Shown: positions 8,140-16,443, numbered from the stretch's first letter. The stretch: 64,000 nt of DNA from JAGQOZ01 sp041399205 (GCA_041399205.1 JAWKTK010000014.1:62001-126000); one strand, 5' to 3'. The notes: a model not told the origin generated them from the sequence alone. Translations and numbers: made by a program.

Positions 8140-9744
8140 ATGAACATGGACAAACTTGTTTCGTTGTGTAAACGCCGCGGATTCTTGTTTCAGTCGAGCG
8201 AAATCTATGGTGGTTTGAACGGCTTTTGGGACTATGGACCGTTGGGTGTCGAGCTGAAGCGGAATATCAAGGACGCTTGGTGGCGAGACATGGTGACGGG
8301 CCACGACGATCTGACTCAGCCCGCCGGCGCTCCGTCCACTTATGAAATGACCGGCCTGGACTGCACTATCATCATGCATCCCCAAGTCTGGAAATGTTCC
8401 GGACACTATGACCTGTTCCATGATTTCATGGTCGACTGTCGCGAATCGAAGCGACGCTACCGACACGACCAAGTTGTCGGGCGCTGGTTGGTCACCGACA
8501 GTGGCAAGACGTTCATTGCGGTCGAAGAAACCGAAACGGCCTTGGATGATGTCGAGAAACGAGCACTCAAGTTTCTGAATCTTCGCGCCAAGGACGTTGG
8601 CAAGTTGCAATTCGACGGCGGGCTGGCTTCGCTGACTACCGTCGACGATCTATCTCAAGTGCTAGGCCCGGACGCTAAGCATGCCGGTTCGCTGACCGAA
8701 CCGCGTGAATTCAATCTGATGTTCAAAACGTACGTCGGCGCGCTTTCCGGTGAGGAAGGTGCAGCGTTCCTGCGCCCGGAAACGGCTCAGGGTATCTTTG
8801 TGAACTTCAAGAACGTCGTGGATAGTACTCGAGTGCGAGTGCCGTTTGGCATTGCCCAGGTTGGCAAGAGTTTCCGTAATGAAATCACGCCACGCAATTT
8901 CACGTTTCGTTCTCGTGAATTCGAACAGATGGAAATTGAATTCTTCTGTCATCCGGAAACTTCGCGGCAATGGTATCAATACTGGCGAGACCGTCGCTTC
9001 AAGTGGTATACGGACTTGGGTTTGGCGGGCGAACGACTTCAGCTTCGCGATCATGATCCGGATGAGTTAAGTCACTATTCGACGGGAACGGCCGACATTG
9101 AATACGCTTTCCCGTTCTTGCCCGAAGGCAGCTATGGCGAATTGGAAGGCATTGCGCACCGAGGTGACTTCGATCTGCGCAGCCACATGGAAGGTAAACT
9201 GGATCCCAACACCAATCCGCTGACGGTCGAGTTGGGTGAAGATGGTAAGCCCAAGTGGCGAGGCAGCGGTAAGGACCTGACCTACCGCGACGACTTGACC
9301 AACGAACGCTTTACGCCGCATGTCATTGAACCGTCGGCCGGAGCAGACCGAGCGACCTTGGCGTTCTTGTGTGAAGCTTACACGGAAGACGAAGCTCCGG
9401 ATGACAAGGGAAATCTGCAGACTCGAGTGGTCATGAAACTGCATCCGCGTTTGGCGCCCATCAAGGCCGCCATTTTCCCATTGGTCAAGAAGGACGGCAT
9501 GCCGGAGATTGCTAAAGAACTGTACGCCGGCCTGAAGAAAAGCTTCAACGTGTTCTACGACGAAAAAGGGGCCGTGGGACGAAGGTATCGCCGCCAAGAC
9601 GAAGCCGGCACACCGTACTGTATCACTGTGGACGGCGAATCGGTCAAGGATCGAACCGTGACCATCCGAGATCGAGATTCGCTGGAACAATGGCGAGTAA
9701 AATTGGAAGACGTGGAAAGCGAACTGCGGCAACGCATTGGCTAG
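8140..9744 (+). CDS. glyQS: Glycyl-tRNA synthetase, single-chain class II
   Basis: Charges tRNA-Gly. The 534-residue dimeric type is shown by the N-terminal LCKRRGFLFQSSEIYGG and GFWDYGPLGVELKRN, the RPETAQGIFVNF loop, motif 2 FRNEITPRNFTFRSREFEQM and motif 3 EPSAGADRATLAFL, ending in an anticodon-binding domain. The frame is intact and well conserved. Start ATG at 8140 (MNMDKLVSLCKRRG) fits the family. Confidence 0.97.
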   Translation: MNMDKLVSLCKRRGFLFQSSEIYGGLNGFWDYGPLGVELKRNIKDAWWRDMVTGHDDLTQPAGAPSTYEMTGLDCTIIMHPQVWKCSGHYDLFHDFMVDCRESKRRYRHDQVVGRWLVTDSGKTFIAVEETETALDDVEKRALKFLNLRAKDVGKLQFDGGLASLTTVDDLSQVLGPDAKHAGSLTEPREFNLMFKTYVGALSGEEGAAFLRPETAQGIFVNFKNVVDSTRVRVPFGIAQVGKSFRNEITPRNFTFRSREFEQMEIEFFCHPETSRQWYQYWRDRRFKWYTDLGLAGERLQLRDHDPDELSHYSTGTADIEYAFPFLPEGSYGELEGIAHRGDFDLRSHMEGKLDPNTNPLTVELGEDGKPKWRGSGKDLTYRDDLTNERFTPHVIEPSAGADRATLAFLCEAYTEDEAPDDKGNLQTRVVMKLHPRLAPIKAAIFPLVKKDGMPEIAKELYAGLKKSFNVFYDEKGAVGRRYRRQDEAGTPYCITVDGESVKDRTVTIRDRDSLEQWRVKLEDVESELRQRIG

Positions 9745-10049
9745 TTTCGCTATCTAGCTGCACGTCCCTGCCGTTCCCTCGTCCGGCCACCAATCCAATT
9801 GAAAGTCGTCTTCACGAAGGCGAGTCTGATTCAGGCTCGCAGAATCGACAATCCTCGCGTGCACGTACGTTTGATTGATTCTCGGCCTCGTCGATGCTAC
9901 GTTCCTTTCCTCTTCAATGTCAGACGCACCTGGGGTGGACACGCGTTTACTATTTGCTAAATTGGTCCAATCGCATGTGGATCCGCTGATATGATTCCCA
10001 ATGTCACTCCCCAGTAACGCGACCGACATTCTAATCGCACGACAACACC
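9745..10049. other. Intergenic stretch upstream of the integrase
   Basis: 305 bases between glyQS and the recombinase. I see no open frame of note, no attC-like sequence, no SOS box I would trust and no convincing sigma70 pair with good spacing. The integrase promoter should be here. Confidence 0.5.
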
Positions 10050-11384
10050 ATGATCGCTACATCCAAATCAACATACACCACCACCGCGCACCGAACTCGG
10101 CACCGTACGCAATCCAGTCCAACAGCCGTTGCGGCTCGACCCGCCCGAGGTCGCCATGCACCACGCGATGTTGTTGAAGACCATCTAGCTGCTGGCGAGT
10201 CCGTTGTTCAAGGGCGTCCGTCGGCACAGGTTTTTATCGAACAAATCGTACGAGAAATGCGAATCCGATACTACCAACCGAATACGATAGCGAACTATCG
10301 CCACACATTGGAAAGTCTGTTGCGGTGGTTCGGGCAGCCTCCCCATCGGCTCACCAGAGATGACGTTCGAGAATTTCTCTTGTATCTGGTGGATGCGGGG
10401 CTTTCCGCGTCGGCCGTGGGTGTCCATTTGTCCGCCATTCGCACCGTCTTTGACAAGATGTGTCATCGCACGGTGACATTGGGCCTGGTGACGCCGCGTC
10501 GTCCGAAACAGCTTCCGATTGTTTTGAATCCAACGGAAGTGCGCCGCCTGCTGGAGGCGGCCCCGCCCTTACGCGACAAACTGGTCCTTTCGCTGATCTA
10601 CGGGACCGGTTTGCGAGTGAGCGAAGCTTCACGCACTCGCTTTTCCGATTGCGACCTCCAGCGAAAACAGATCCGAGTGTGGCAGGGAAAAGGGCGCAAA
10701 GACAGACTGGTAGATCTTCCGGAATCGTTACTGCCACTGCTACAAGAACTGGGCAAAACGGGAGTCTCAGATGCGTACATCTTCCCAGGTGAACGTCCTG
10801 ATAGACATGTCAGCGCCCGAACGATCCAGCGCATCATGAAGCGTGCCTTGAATCTGGCCGGCATCTCGAAGCCGGCCACACCGCATTCGCTTCGACATAG
10901 TTTTGCCACCCACAGTTTCGAACACGGCTGCGATGTTCGCGTGATTCAAAAACTGCTTGGCCACGCACGTCTGGATACGACTACCATCTACCTTCAAGTA
11001 GCCAAGCTTAATGATCGCCGTGAAACGCCGAATCCTCTTGATCTGGTCACTGGAAAAGACACCTCAAAACGCAGGCCGGTGGCGGCAGTTGGTAAGCTCC
11101 GAATTCACACGAAGCCTACGGTCTTGCCGGAGAATCCCCAACTCAAGGCTTGCCTTATTACCTTGGGCATAACATCTGATTCGGCTCCCACGATCTACTT
11201 GACGGGAATTGTGGCAACGGAAGCTCAGCCAGGCTGGATTACGCTTTCGATCCCGCCACGAGAGTCTTGGGAAGAACCGTGTCGTTGGCTAACGCCCCAA
11301 CAACGCGAAAGACTGCAATCACCAGAATTCTACGAGCTTCTCCAACGCGAGGTTCCTCGCTACTTTGCGGAACAATTTCCATAG
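10050..11384 (+). CDS. intI: Tyrosine recombinase, integron-integrase-like, with extensions
   Basis: 444 residues, against about 320-340 for usual integron integrases. Residues 60-150 form a SAM-like core-binding domain (RIRYYQPNTIANYRHTLESL); the catalytic domain follows with Arg in GTGLRVSEASRTRFSD, Lys in GKGRKDRLVDLPESL, HSLRHSFATH, LLGHARLDTTTIY with the Tyr nucleophile, and an IntI-like tail NPLDLV. Between LPESL and HSLRH there are only 51 residues; in IntI1, as I remember it, there are about 90, because of the IntI-specific insertion that contacts extrahelical attC bases. That insertion seems missing. About 55 residues precede the core and about 100 follow it without recognised domains. 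Its position directly before attI and a long attC array makes it the likely array recombinase. Confidence 0.85.
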   Translation: MIATSKSTYTTTAHRTRHRTQSSPTAVAARPARGRHAPRDVVEDHLAAGESVVQGRPSAQVFIEQIVREMRIRYYQPNTIANYRHTLESLLRWFGQPPHRLTRDDVREFLLYLVDAGLSASAVGVHLSAIRTVFDKMCHRTVTLGLVTPRRPKQLPIVLNPTEVRRLLEAAPPLRDKLVLSLIYGTGLRVSEASRTRFSDCDLQRKQIRVWQGKGRKDRLVDLPESLLPLLQELGKTGVSDAYIFPGERPDRHVSARTIQRIMKRALNLAGISKPATPHSLRHSFATHSFEHGCDVRVIQKLLGHARLDTTTIYLQVAKLNDRRETPNPLDLVTGKDTSKRRPVAAVGKLRIHTKPTVLPENPQLKACLITLGITSDSAPTIYLTGIVATEAQPGWITLSIPPRESWEEPCRWLTPQQRERLQSPEFYELLQREVPRYFAEQFP

Positions 11385-11399
11385 CAGGAATTTTTACCC

Positions 11400-11712
11400 T
11401 AAGCCAACGTTGCAGCGTTGCAGCAAGCTTTATGTAGAAAAACTTCTTCAAGCCGTTGCAGCCTGTAAATGTCAACTCGAGTAATCAGATTTTGCGCTGG
11501 CAAGGTTTCTCCTGAATCTTCCACAAGTCAGAGATTCTTCATTCGCAGACAGCGTTGTCATGTCAGCATTGTGTTTTGCGCCTTTTCCTCATGAATTATT
11601 GGCATTAGTAAGGATTTTGTATATAAACAAATAATGTGGAGCCACTCGACAAGCGTTTCGCGCGCATCCGCCCGCACTTGACGACAATCTGGCATCCAGA
11701 AACTTGTTGTCC
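11400..11712 (+). other. attI-like site region
   Basis: The first attC starts GCGGACAAC (12156-12164); its complement GTTGTCCGC stands at 11706-11714. In every integron cassette the start of the cassette matches the 5' end of its own attC, so 11706 (G) / 11707 (TT) is the attI x attC junction and the attI site lies just upstream. Only the 3' simple site is defined; the other binding repeats are inferred. Confidence 0.65.
11599..11627 (+). promoter_or_regulatory. Pc-like promoter before the first cassette
   Basis: TTGGCA (11599-11604) and TATAAA (11622-11627) are separated by exactly 17 bases, each one mismatch from the sigma70 consensus, and point into the array. They lie about 80 bases before the cassette junction at 11706/11707, the position expected for an integron Pc promoter in this inverted layout. 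The rest of the 11385-11722 gap shows repeated CGTTGCAGC at 11408-11425 and CCGTTGCAGCC near 11453, possibly recombinase-binding repeats. Confidence 0.6.
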
Positions 11713-11722
11713 GCTCCGAGTC

Positions 11723-12148
11723 ATGCCCGAATTCCGCCATTGGCCTGACGATTTTCCTATTGTCGAACCGTCAACTGATTTCGACGCCTGTCTTGTTGCG
11801 CTATTCGACGAAATGGCAGCGGCGAACGTTTCTGTTTATACCGACCAGACGACGGCCCTATTCGGCTTCGCACATGAATCACGTCGCATGGATTTCGTGC
11901 GGCGCGGTCGGCTTCATCGCGGCTCAGGCCAGTGCTGGGAGGTTTTGCCTTACGATGGCGACAACTCATTTCGACTTGGTTCACAATTCGGCATCCGCGA
12001 ACATGCTTGCGTTGTCGTTGACGGAATCGCCGCGGTTCGGGCTGCCGCCGAATGCTGGATCGCGGGTAGTGATATATGCGACTTGGTGCGTTGCACGGAC
12101 TTCTGGGACAAAATGGACGGATCGAAACCGTTGGAAGCTCAAACGTAG
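11723..12148 (+). CDS. Cassette 1 protein, unknown
   Basis: 141 residues from the ATG 16 bases after the cassette start (11707). The frame extends upstream to 11636, but that part lies in attI and is rejected. Acidic and aromatic-rich N-terminus (MPEFRHWPDDFPIVEPST), no signal peptide or membrane segment, two Trp-Cys pairs late in the chain. I recognise no family. As first cassette it would be served by the Pc-like promoter. Confidence 0.7.
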   Translation: MPEFRHWPDDFPIVEPSTDFDACLVALFDEMAAANVSVYTDQTTALFGFAHESRRMDFVRRGRLHRGSGQCWEVLPYDGDNSFRLGSQFGIREHACVVVDGIAAVRAAAECWIAGSDICDLVRCTDFWDKMDGSKPLEAQT

Positions 12149-12157
12149 CGCACGGGC

Positions 12158-12293
12158 GGACAACATGTTTTTTACGCTAGGCCTTCGACACACCTTCCCT
12201 GTTTGGCTACGCGGGCTGGCCTTGGTACAATTTCCGTACTTCAGACATCGTTCGCTTCGTTCAGGGCGGTGTCGTAAAAACCTTCCGTTGTGT
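12158..12293 (+). other. attC1
   Basis: R'' GGACAAC (12158-12164), R' GTTGTGT (12287-12293), crossover G/TT at 12287. Stem arms TTTTTTACG and CGTAAAAA flank a CACACC/GGTGT inner pairing. Promoter-like TTGGCT (12203-12208) and TACAAT (12226-12231), 17 bp spacer. Confidence 0.92.
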
Positions 12294-12304
12294 GTCGCAG
12301 GCTT

Positions 12305-12616
12305 ATGGCAGATTCGAGCCCAAACTGGCAGTTGCTTCGCGGCGATGTCGTGCTTGCTAACATTGCCCAAACTGACACTGATTTCCCGTGGCGCAACGGT
12401 ACGTTCTCGCCCACTCCCGCCTTTGCTGAATTTGCTCCACTCTTCACGGCGGCCCAAGCATTTATTGAACGCGACGAATTCGACACTCCTGAATCTGATG
12501 CCGCGTTCAACGCGATTTTCGACCTCGGTCTATCCATTCGTGATGTCGATGCGGATAAACTGTACGACGCCGTCATGCTCAACGTGACTGGTGCGGACGT
12601 CTCTTGGCGATGTTGA
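12305..12616 (+). CDS. Cassette 2 protein, unknown
   Basis: 103 residues (MADSSPNWQLLRGDVVLANI...), soluble, acidic. ATG lies 17 bases after the cassette start. No family recognised. The cassette start GTTGTGTGTCGC is the exact 12-base complement of the start of its own attC (12633-12644), so the cassette boundaries are intact. Confidence 0.72.
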   Translation: MADSSPNWQLLRGDVVLANIAQTDTDFPWRNGTFSPTPAFAEFAPLFTAAQAFIERDEFDTPESDAAFNAIFDLGLSIRDVDADKLYDAVMLNVTGADVSWRC

Positions 12617-12637
12617 CTTTTTCGCCGCTTCAGCGAC

Positions 12638-12773
12638 ACACAACATGGTTTTTACGCTAGGCCTTCGGCACACCTTCCGCGTTTGGCGACGCGGGCTGGC
12701 CTTGGTACAATTCCTCGTAGTTCAGACATCGTTCGCTTCGTTCAGGGCGGTGTCGTAAAACCTTCCGTTGCAC
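12638..12773 (+). other. attC2
   Basis: R'' ACACAAC (12638-12644), R' GTTGCAC (12767-12773). Promoter-like TTGGCG (12683-12688) and TACAAT (12706-12711), 17 bp spacer. The right stem arm has four As instead of five. Confidence 0.92.
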
Positions 12774-12804
12774 GACCTCAGCCGTTTCTTGGAGAATCTC
12801 AGAC

Positions 12805-13045
12805 ATGCCCAATGGTAGACCCGGCGATGCCCCTTGGTCGGACTTCTTTGGGCATGGTCGTCACAACATGTTTCCACCCGACATCGCGGCAATGCTCCTT
12901 GCCATTCACGCGGTTGATCCCAGCTTATCAAGCACCTCAATCACCCCGACATGTGGGACTGGGAACAGGGCAAAAACCTCGACGGCGGCCGCGAAAAGCT
13001 CTCCCAGATCATGGTGGAAAACGACATCGAACTGCAGGACTGAAT
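12805..13045 (+). pseudogene. Cassette 3: frameshifted copy of the cassette 5 gene
   Basis: Starts MPNGRPGDAPWSDFFGHGRH like the intact gene at 13811, then loses frame near 12921, where the sister copy reads CCCGCGCTTATC and this one CCCAGCTTATC. The shifted frame runs on to 13122 inside attC. Apart from a few indels the two cassettes are the same at DNA level from start to attC, so this is a recent duplicate. Function unknown. Confidence 0.75.
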
Positions 13046-13101
13046 TGCGCTTGTCCTTGCATGTATTCAGGGATGGATACCTTTTTGGCACTTCAGAGGT
13101 C

Positions 13102-13235
13102 GTGCAACATGGTTTACGCTAGGCCTTCGGCACACCTTCCAACTTTGTCAACGCTGGCTGGCCTTGGTACAATTTTCGTAGTTCAGACATCGTCCGCTTC
13201 GTTCAGGGCGGTGTCGTAAAAACCTTCCGTTGTAC
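13102..13235 (+). other. attC3
   Basis: R'' GTGCAAC (13102-13108), R' GTTGTAC (13229-13235). Promoter-like TTGTCA (13145-13150) and TACAAT (13168-13173), 17 bp spacer. The left arm reads GGTTTACG, two Ts fewer than its copy attC5. Confidence 0.9.
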
Positions 13236-13260
13236 GGCCCTAGTCTTTCGTGATTCCAGC

Positions 13261-13638
13261 ATGAAACACCCGTTGAATCCATCAAACGCCGAACTACGCG
13301 AATGGGCATTTGACGCCGATTCCGAGATTCCCCATACCGACTTTGATCTCGCGCTGAGCTGGCTGGGTGACGAGCGCCTATATTTCTCGCTTGCTGCGGA
13401 TGACTTCTGCCCCAAGCGGCGGTTCTTCCTTTCATTGCTGTACTTCATGGTTGGGCATGCCGTGCGCACCGGCTTTCGTGATCGGCCGCGACCCATAATC
13501 GACGGCATGGTTGCAAATGGCGACAACTATTCACACGCCGACATCCGTACGTGGCAACAACGTTCCCGCGAATTGCTCGCAAACCCCGGCGCATTCGACT
13601 ATGACGATTGGTGTTCAGGCCGTCTTGCCAACACTTAG
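13261..13638 (+). CDS. Cassette 4 protein, unknown
   Basis: Intact 125-residue frame (MKHPLNPSNAELREWAFDAD...). Contains ADDFCPKRRFFLSLLYFMVG, a hydrophobic-basic core, and an acidic C-terminus; no membrane span I would call. Its TAG stop lies inside the 14-base arm (CCGTACAAC preceded by CTTAGGG) that pairs with the cassette start GTTGTACGGCCCTA. It is flanked by the two copies of the cassette 3/5 gene. Confidence 0.75.
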   Translation: MKHPLNPSNAELREWAFDADSEIPHTDFDLALSWLGDERLYFSLAADDFCPKRRFFLSLLYFMVGHAVRTGFRDRPRPIIDGMVANGDNYSHADIRTWQQRSRELLANPGAFDYDDWCSGRLANT

Positions 13639-13642
13639 GGCC

Positions 13643-13779
13643 GTACAACATGGTTTTTACGCTAGGCCTGCGGCACACCTTCCACGTTTGGCGACGCGGG
13701 CTAGCCTTGGTAGAATCATTCGTAGTTCAGACATCTCTCGCTTCGTTCAGGGCGGTGTCGTAAAAACCTTCCGTTGCAC
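13643..13779 (+). other. attC4
   Basis: R'' GTACAAC (13643-13649), R' GTTGCAC (13773-13779). Promoter-like TTGGCG (13688-13693) and TAGAAT (13711-13716), 17 bp spacer. Confidence 0.9.
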
Positions 13780-13810
13780 GACCTCAGCCGTTTCTTGGAG
13801 AATCTCAGAC

Positions 13811-14050
13811 ATGCCCAATGGTAGACCCGGCGATGCCCCTTGGTCGGACTTCTTTGGGCATGGTCGTCACAACATGTTTCCACCCGACATCGCGGCAATG
13901 CTCCTTGCCATTCACGCGGTTGATCCCGCGCTTATCAAGCACCTCAATCACCCCGACATGTGGGACTGGGAACAGGGCAAAAACCTCGACGGCGGCCGCG
14001 AAAAGCTCTCCCAGATCATGGTGGAAAACGACATCGAACTGCAGGACTGA
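13811..14050 (+). CDS. Cassette 5 protein, small, unknown (intact copy)
   Basis: 79 residues: MPNGRPGDAPWSDFFGHGRH, then NMFPPDIAAMLLAIHAVDPA, a mainly helical middle and an acidic tail ending ENDIELQD. The pattern of PPDIAAMLLAI with repeated Asp/His is seen in small cassette proteins of unknown role. Start is preceded by TTGGAGAATCTCAGAC, with a weak GGAG Shine-Dalgarno 13 bases upstream, unusual in this array. Duplicate of cassette 3. Confidence 0.78.
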   Translation: MPNGRPGDAPWSDFFGHGRHNMFPPDIAAMLLAIHAVDPALIKHLNHPDMWDWEQGKNLDGGREKLSQIMVENDIELQD

Positions 14051-14107
14051 ATTGCGCTGTCCTTGCATGTATTCAGGGATGGATACCTTTTTGGCACTTC
14101 AGAGGTC

Positions 14108-14243
14108 GTGCAACATGGTTTTTACGCTAGGCCTTCGGCACACCTTCCAACTTTGTCAACGCTGGCTGGCCTTGGTACAATTTTCGTAGTTCAGACATCG
14201 TCCGCTTCGTTCAGGGCGGTGTCGTAAAAACCTTCCGTTGTAG
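14108..14243 (+). other. attC5
   Basis: R'' GTGCAAC (14108-14114), R' GTTGTAG (14237-14243). Promoter-like TTGTCA (14153-14158) and TACAAT (14176-14181), 17 bp spacer. Nearly identical to attC3. Confidence 0.92.
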
Positions 14244-14265
14244 GGCACTAGCGTTTTGGATTCCG

Positions 14266-14629
14266 ATGGATGACTCGACTCCAATTCCCGGCTTCTCCGA
14301 AATCTCTGACTGGCCGACACCACCCGCGTTGCCTTTGTCGCTTCAATCGCACGGCTTCTATCGCGACCCAAATCCGTATTGCACCCACTACGTTGACATC
14401 GTTGACGCTGACGGCAACGTCTTCCCGTTTTTCTTTGAACGCTTCCTCGGTCGATTGTGCTATGGTGCGACCAACGAGACCGGCGATGATGCCGCGTTCG
14501 TGACATCCGGGAGCCCTTGGCTGATGACGTTTTCGCGGTGATGACCGCCGCTCTTGAAAACGAGGACTTGATGATGCCGACCGCCTCCGTGACGTGATGG
14601 ATCGCGGTCTTCACTGGTCGCAACGCTGA
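14266..14629 (+). pseudogene. Cassette 6 protein, unknown, two frameshifts
   Basis: The first frame ends at 14541 (MDDSTPIPGFSEISDWPTPP ... MTFSR). Two other frames continue it in order: LADDVFAVMTAALENED, then DDADRLRDVMDRGLHWSQR to a TGA at 14627-14629. Joined they make about 120 residues with a plausible helical end. Family not recognised. Read as one gene with two indels near 14520 and 14570. Confidence 0.6.
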
Positions 14630-14647
14630 ATCTCGCACCCCCGTGCC

Positions 14648-14782
14648 CTACAACATGGTTTTTACGCTAGGCCTTCGGCACCTTCCATGTTTGGCAACGC
14701 GGGGCTGGCCTGGTATAATCTCTCGTAGTTCAGGCGTCGCTCGCTTCGTTTAGGGCGGTGTCGTAAAAACCTTCCGTTGTGT
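14648..14782 (+). other. attC6
   Basis: R'' CTACAAC (14648-14654), R' GTTGTGT (14776-14782). TTGGCA (14691-14696) and a perfect TATAAT (14714-14719), 17 bp apart, the best promoter match in the array. Three bases of the CACACC arm are missing. Confidence 0.92.
14691..14719 (+). promoter_or_regulatory. Promoter inside attC6 (best example of the attC promoters)
   Basis: TTGGCA-17 bp-TATAAT preceded by TGG (extended -10). Reads towards the cassette 7 gene (ATG 14793), which would give a leader of about 65 bases. Equivalent elements are listed in the other attC entries. Confidence 0.6.
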
Positions 14783-14792
14783 GCCACAGATC

Positions 14793-15218
14793 ATGACAGA
14801 CTTTGACGCTCGTGATCTTTCTGACATCGAACGCTGGGTCTCGTTCTACGAATGGTTCGTCGATTCCGTCCGCGACGGTTACGACATGTGCATCCACGAA
14901 TACACTAACGACCTGTCGTGTCGCGATCAGCTGCAACGGCGACGCGACACCCCTGAAGTCCAAGCTGTCTGGGCTCGCGTTGTCGCTGCGGATGCCGCGT
15001 TTCGCGCAATTCTCCTACCAACAAAACGTTCGATCTGCGGCGACTCTCCCAAATCGCACTTTTGGTTCTGGGGTTATCCCGATGGCGGCCCGGAATTAGA
15101 GGCCGACCTCAAATCAATGGAAGCGATAGCGCGTTGGCACACAACATGGTTTTTACGCGCCTTCGGCGCACCTTCCATGTTTGGCAACGCGGGCTGGCCT
15201 TGGTACAATTTCTGGTAG
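14793..15218 (+). CDS. Cassette 7 protein, unknown, reads into attC
   Basis: MTDFDARDLSDIERWVSFYE start at 14793, 17 bases into the cassette. The first 110 residues look like a real soluble protein (DPxVQAVWARVVAADAAFRAI-like helical middle, WFWGYPDGGPELEADLK end). The frame runs without stop through attC7 to 15218; a one-base shift would stop it at TAG 15128-15130, where sister cassettes usually stop, so the C-terminal 28 residues are doubtful. Confidence 0.6.
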   Translation: MTDFDARDLSDIERWVSFYEWFVDSVRDGYDMCIHEYTNDLSCRDQLQRRRDTPEVQAVWARVVAADAAFRAILLPTKRSICGDSPKSHFWFWGYPDGGPELEADLKSMEAIARWHTTWFLRAFGAPSMFGNAGWPWYNFW

Positions 15219-15271
15219 TTCGACATCGCTCGCTTCGTTCAGGGCGGTGTCGTAAAAACCTTCCGTATGTG
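15140..15271 (+). other. attC7
   Basis: R'' ACACAAC (15140-15146); R' reads GTATGTG (15265-15271) with one T lost from GTT. Promoter-like TTGGCA (15182-15187) and TACAAT (15205-15210), 17 bp spacer. Confidence 0.88.
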
Positions 15272-15287
15272 CCACCGATCATGCCTT

Positions 15288-15676
15288 ATGCCGACCGTTT
15301 CACGAGTGAAGCGTGCAATCATCCGCAGGCTACTCGATGGTGTCGGCCCGCATGGTTTCTCGCAATTACGCACCACCACGTACTTTATTCGTGATCGCGG
15401 ACCGATTCGGGACGTTTTCTTCTTCCAGAAAATGCGATCCAACACGATCACCATTTGTTACGGCGTGATGCCCGTTCCCGATGACGACTGGACGCCCTGC
15501 GTACCCAATGCTCGTTGGTTGCGCGACCAGAGAATCCTATCGTTGCAAATACGTCGATCATGTTGACGGTTCCATCGGCCGCGCGGTTGACGACCTCGAA
15601 TCTGAGGCGATCCCATGGTGGGACGGATTTGTCACCGTTGATGATCTGCCTCCGCGCGTGGTGGCACGAACATGGT
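15288..15676 (+). pseudogene. Cassette 8: DUF4304-like protein, frameshifted
   Basis: MPTVSRVKRAIIRRLLDGVG, then GFSQLRTTTYFIRDRG, VFFFQKMRSNTITICYGV and MPVPDDDW resemble the DUF4304 fold (a helix, then GF-x-(K/R)-x-T-Y-x-R, then a VxxxFQK strand). Near 15530 the frame changes, and the continuation is ESYRCKYVDHVDG, ... LESEAIPWWDGFVTVDDL. About 125 residues in all. Role of DUF4304 proteins is unknown; some occur in immunity-gene neighbourhoods. Confidence 0.5.
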
Positions 15677-15799
15677 TTTACGCTAGGCTGCGGCACACCT
15701 TCGACATTTGGCAACGATCGCTGGCATTGGTACAATCTTTCATAGTTCCGGCATCGTTCGCTTCGTTTAGGGCGGTGTCGTAAAAACCTTCCGTTGGGC
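15665..15799 (+). other. attC8
   Basis: R'' CACGAAC (15665-15671), R' GTTGGGC (15793-15799). Promoter-like TTGGCA (15708-15713) and TACAAT (15731-15736), 17 bp spacer. Confidence 0.88.
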
Positions 15800-15809
15800 G
15801 ACGCTACCG

Positions 15810-16281
15810 ATGAGTGATTCTGACCGTATCCTCACCGAACTTCGCCGGATCGTTGCAGAACGTGACCACGCTGGCCCTGTGTCCGACGACGTCATCGCTG
15901 CCGCCGAATCTGAACTTGGCCTCACCTTTCGCCCAGTTATCGCATGTTCTTAACGCACTTCGGTGCTGGCGGCATTCCTGCACCGTATGACATCATTGGG
16001 CTGCCACAGTGCCGCGCGTCCGATTCATCGCCACCCATGTGGTCGCACGTTCTTGACGTTGCCACATGATTGCGACGCCACGTGGATCATCACCCACACT
16101 CATTCCGATTTCGTCTGATGGCTGTGGTGTCGACATTTATCTCCGACGCTTCCTCACTGACGACACGGGCGAATGCCCGGTTCTTGCTCGCGGCCCGGGT
16201 TTCGACGACATCGACATTGCTCCGTCATTTCTCGCATTCGCTGACTTGGCAGTCTCAGGCGATCCGCTGGCCCAAACGTGA
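15810..16281 (+). pseudogene. Cassette 9: SMI1/KNR4 (SUKH)-like protein, frameshifted
   Basis: Three frames join in order: MSDSDRILTELRRIVAERD, AAAESELGLTFRP; then YRMFLTHFGAGGIPAPYDII (the SUKH hallmark: an acidic helix, LP..Y..FL...GAGG); then PTLIPISSDGCGVDIYLRRF to TGA at 16281. SUKH domains are immunity proteins of polymorphic toxin systems in many bacteria. No toxin gene is adjacent. Shifts lie near 15940 and 16055; total about 155 residues. Confidence 0.6.
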
Positions 16282-16292
16282 TGGTCCGCGTC

Positions 16293-16430
16293 GCCTAACA
16301 TGGTTTTTACGCAGGGGCCTTCGGCACACCTTCCATCTTTGTCAACGCGGGCTGGCCTTGGTACAATCTTTCGTAGTTCAGGCATCACTCGCTTCGTTTA
16401 GGGCGGTGTCGTAAAACCTTCCGTTTGTGT
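16293..16430 (+). other. attC9
   Basis: R'' GCCTAAC (16293-16299); R' region GTTTGTGT (16423-16430) with an extra T. Promoter-like TTGTCA (16339-16344) and TACAAT (16362-16367), 17 bp spacer. Confidence 0.88.
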
Positions 16431-16443
16431 GACGCAGGCTTTC

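Noticed and set aside
10050..10230. Reading the integrase as XerC/XerD
   Set aside because: Position before an attC array, the AGISKPATPHSLRHSFATH block and the NPLDLV tail favour an integron integrase; the missing insertion is reported as a finding instead.
11636..11722. Upstream extension of the cassette 1 reading frame
   Set aside because: It crosses the attI junction at 11706/11707, so it cannot belong to the cassette gene.
14781..15218. Reading frames that continue through attC sites (also at 12805-13122, 20638-20889, 22607-22915)
   Set aside because: attC sequence is open in several frames on both strands and produces the same false peptides (HGFYAR, FVQGGVVKTFR) again and again.
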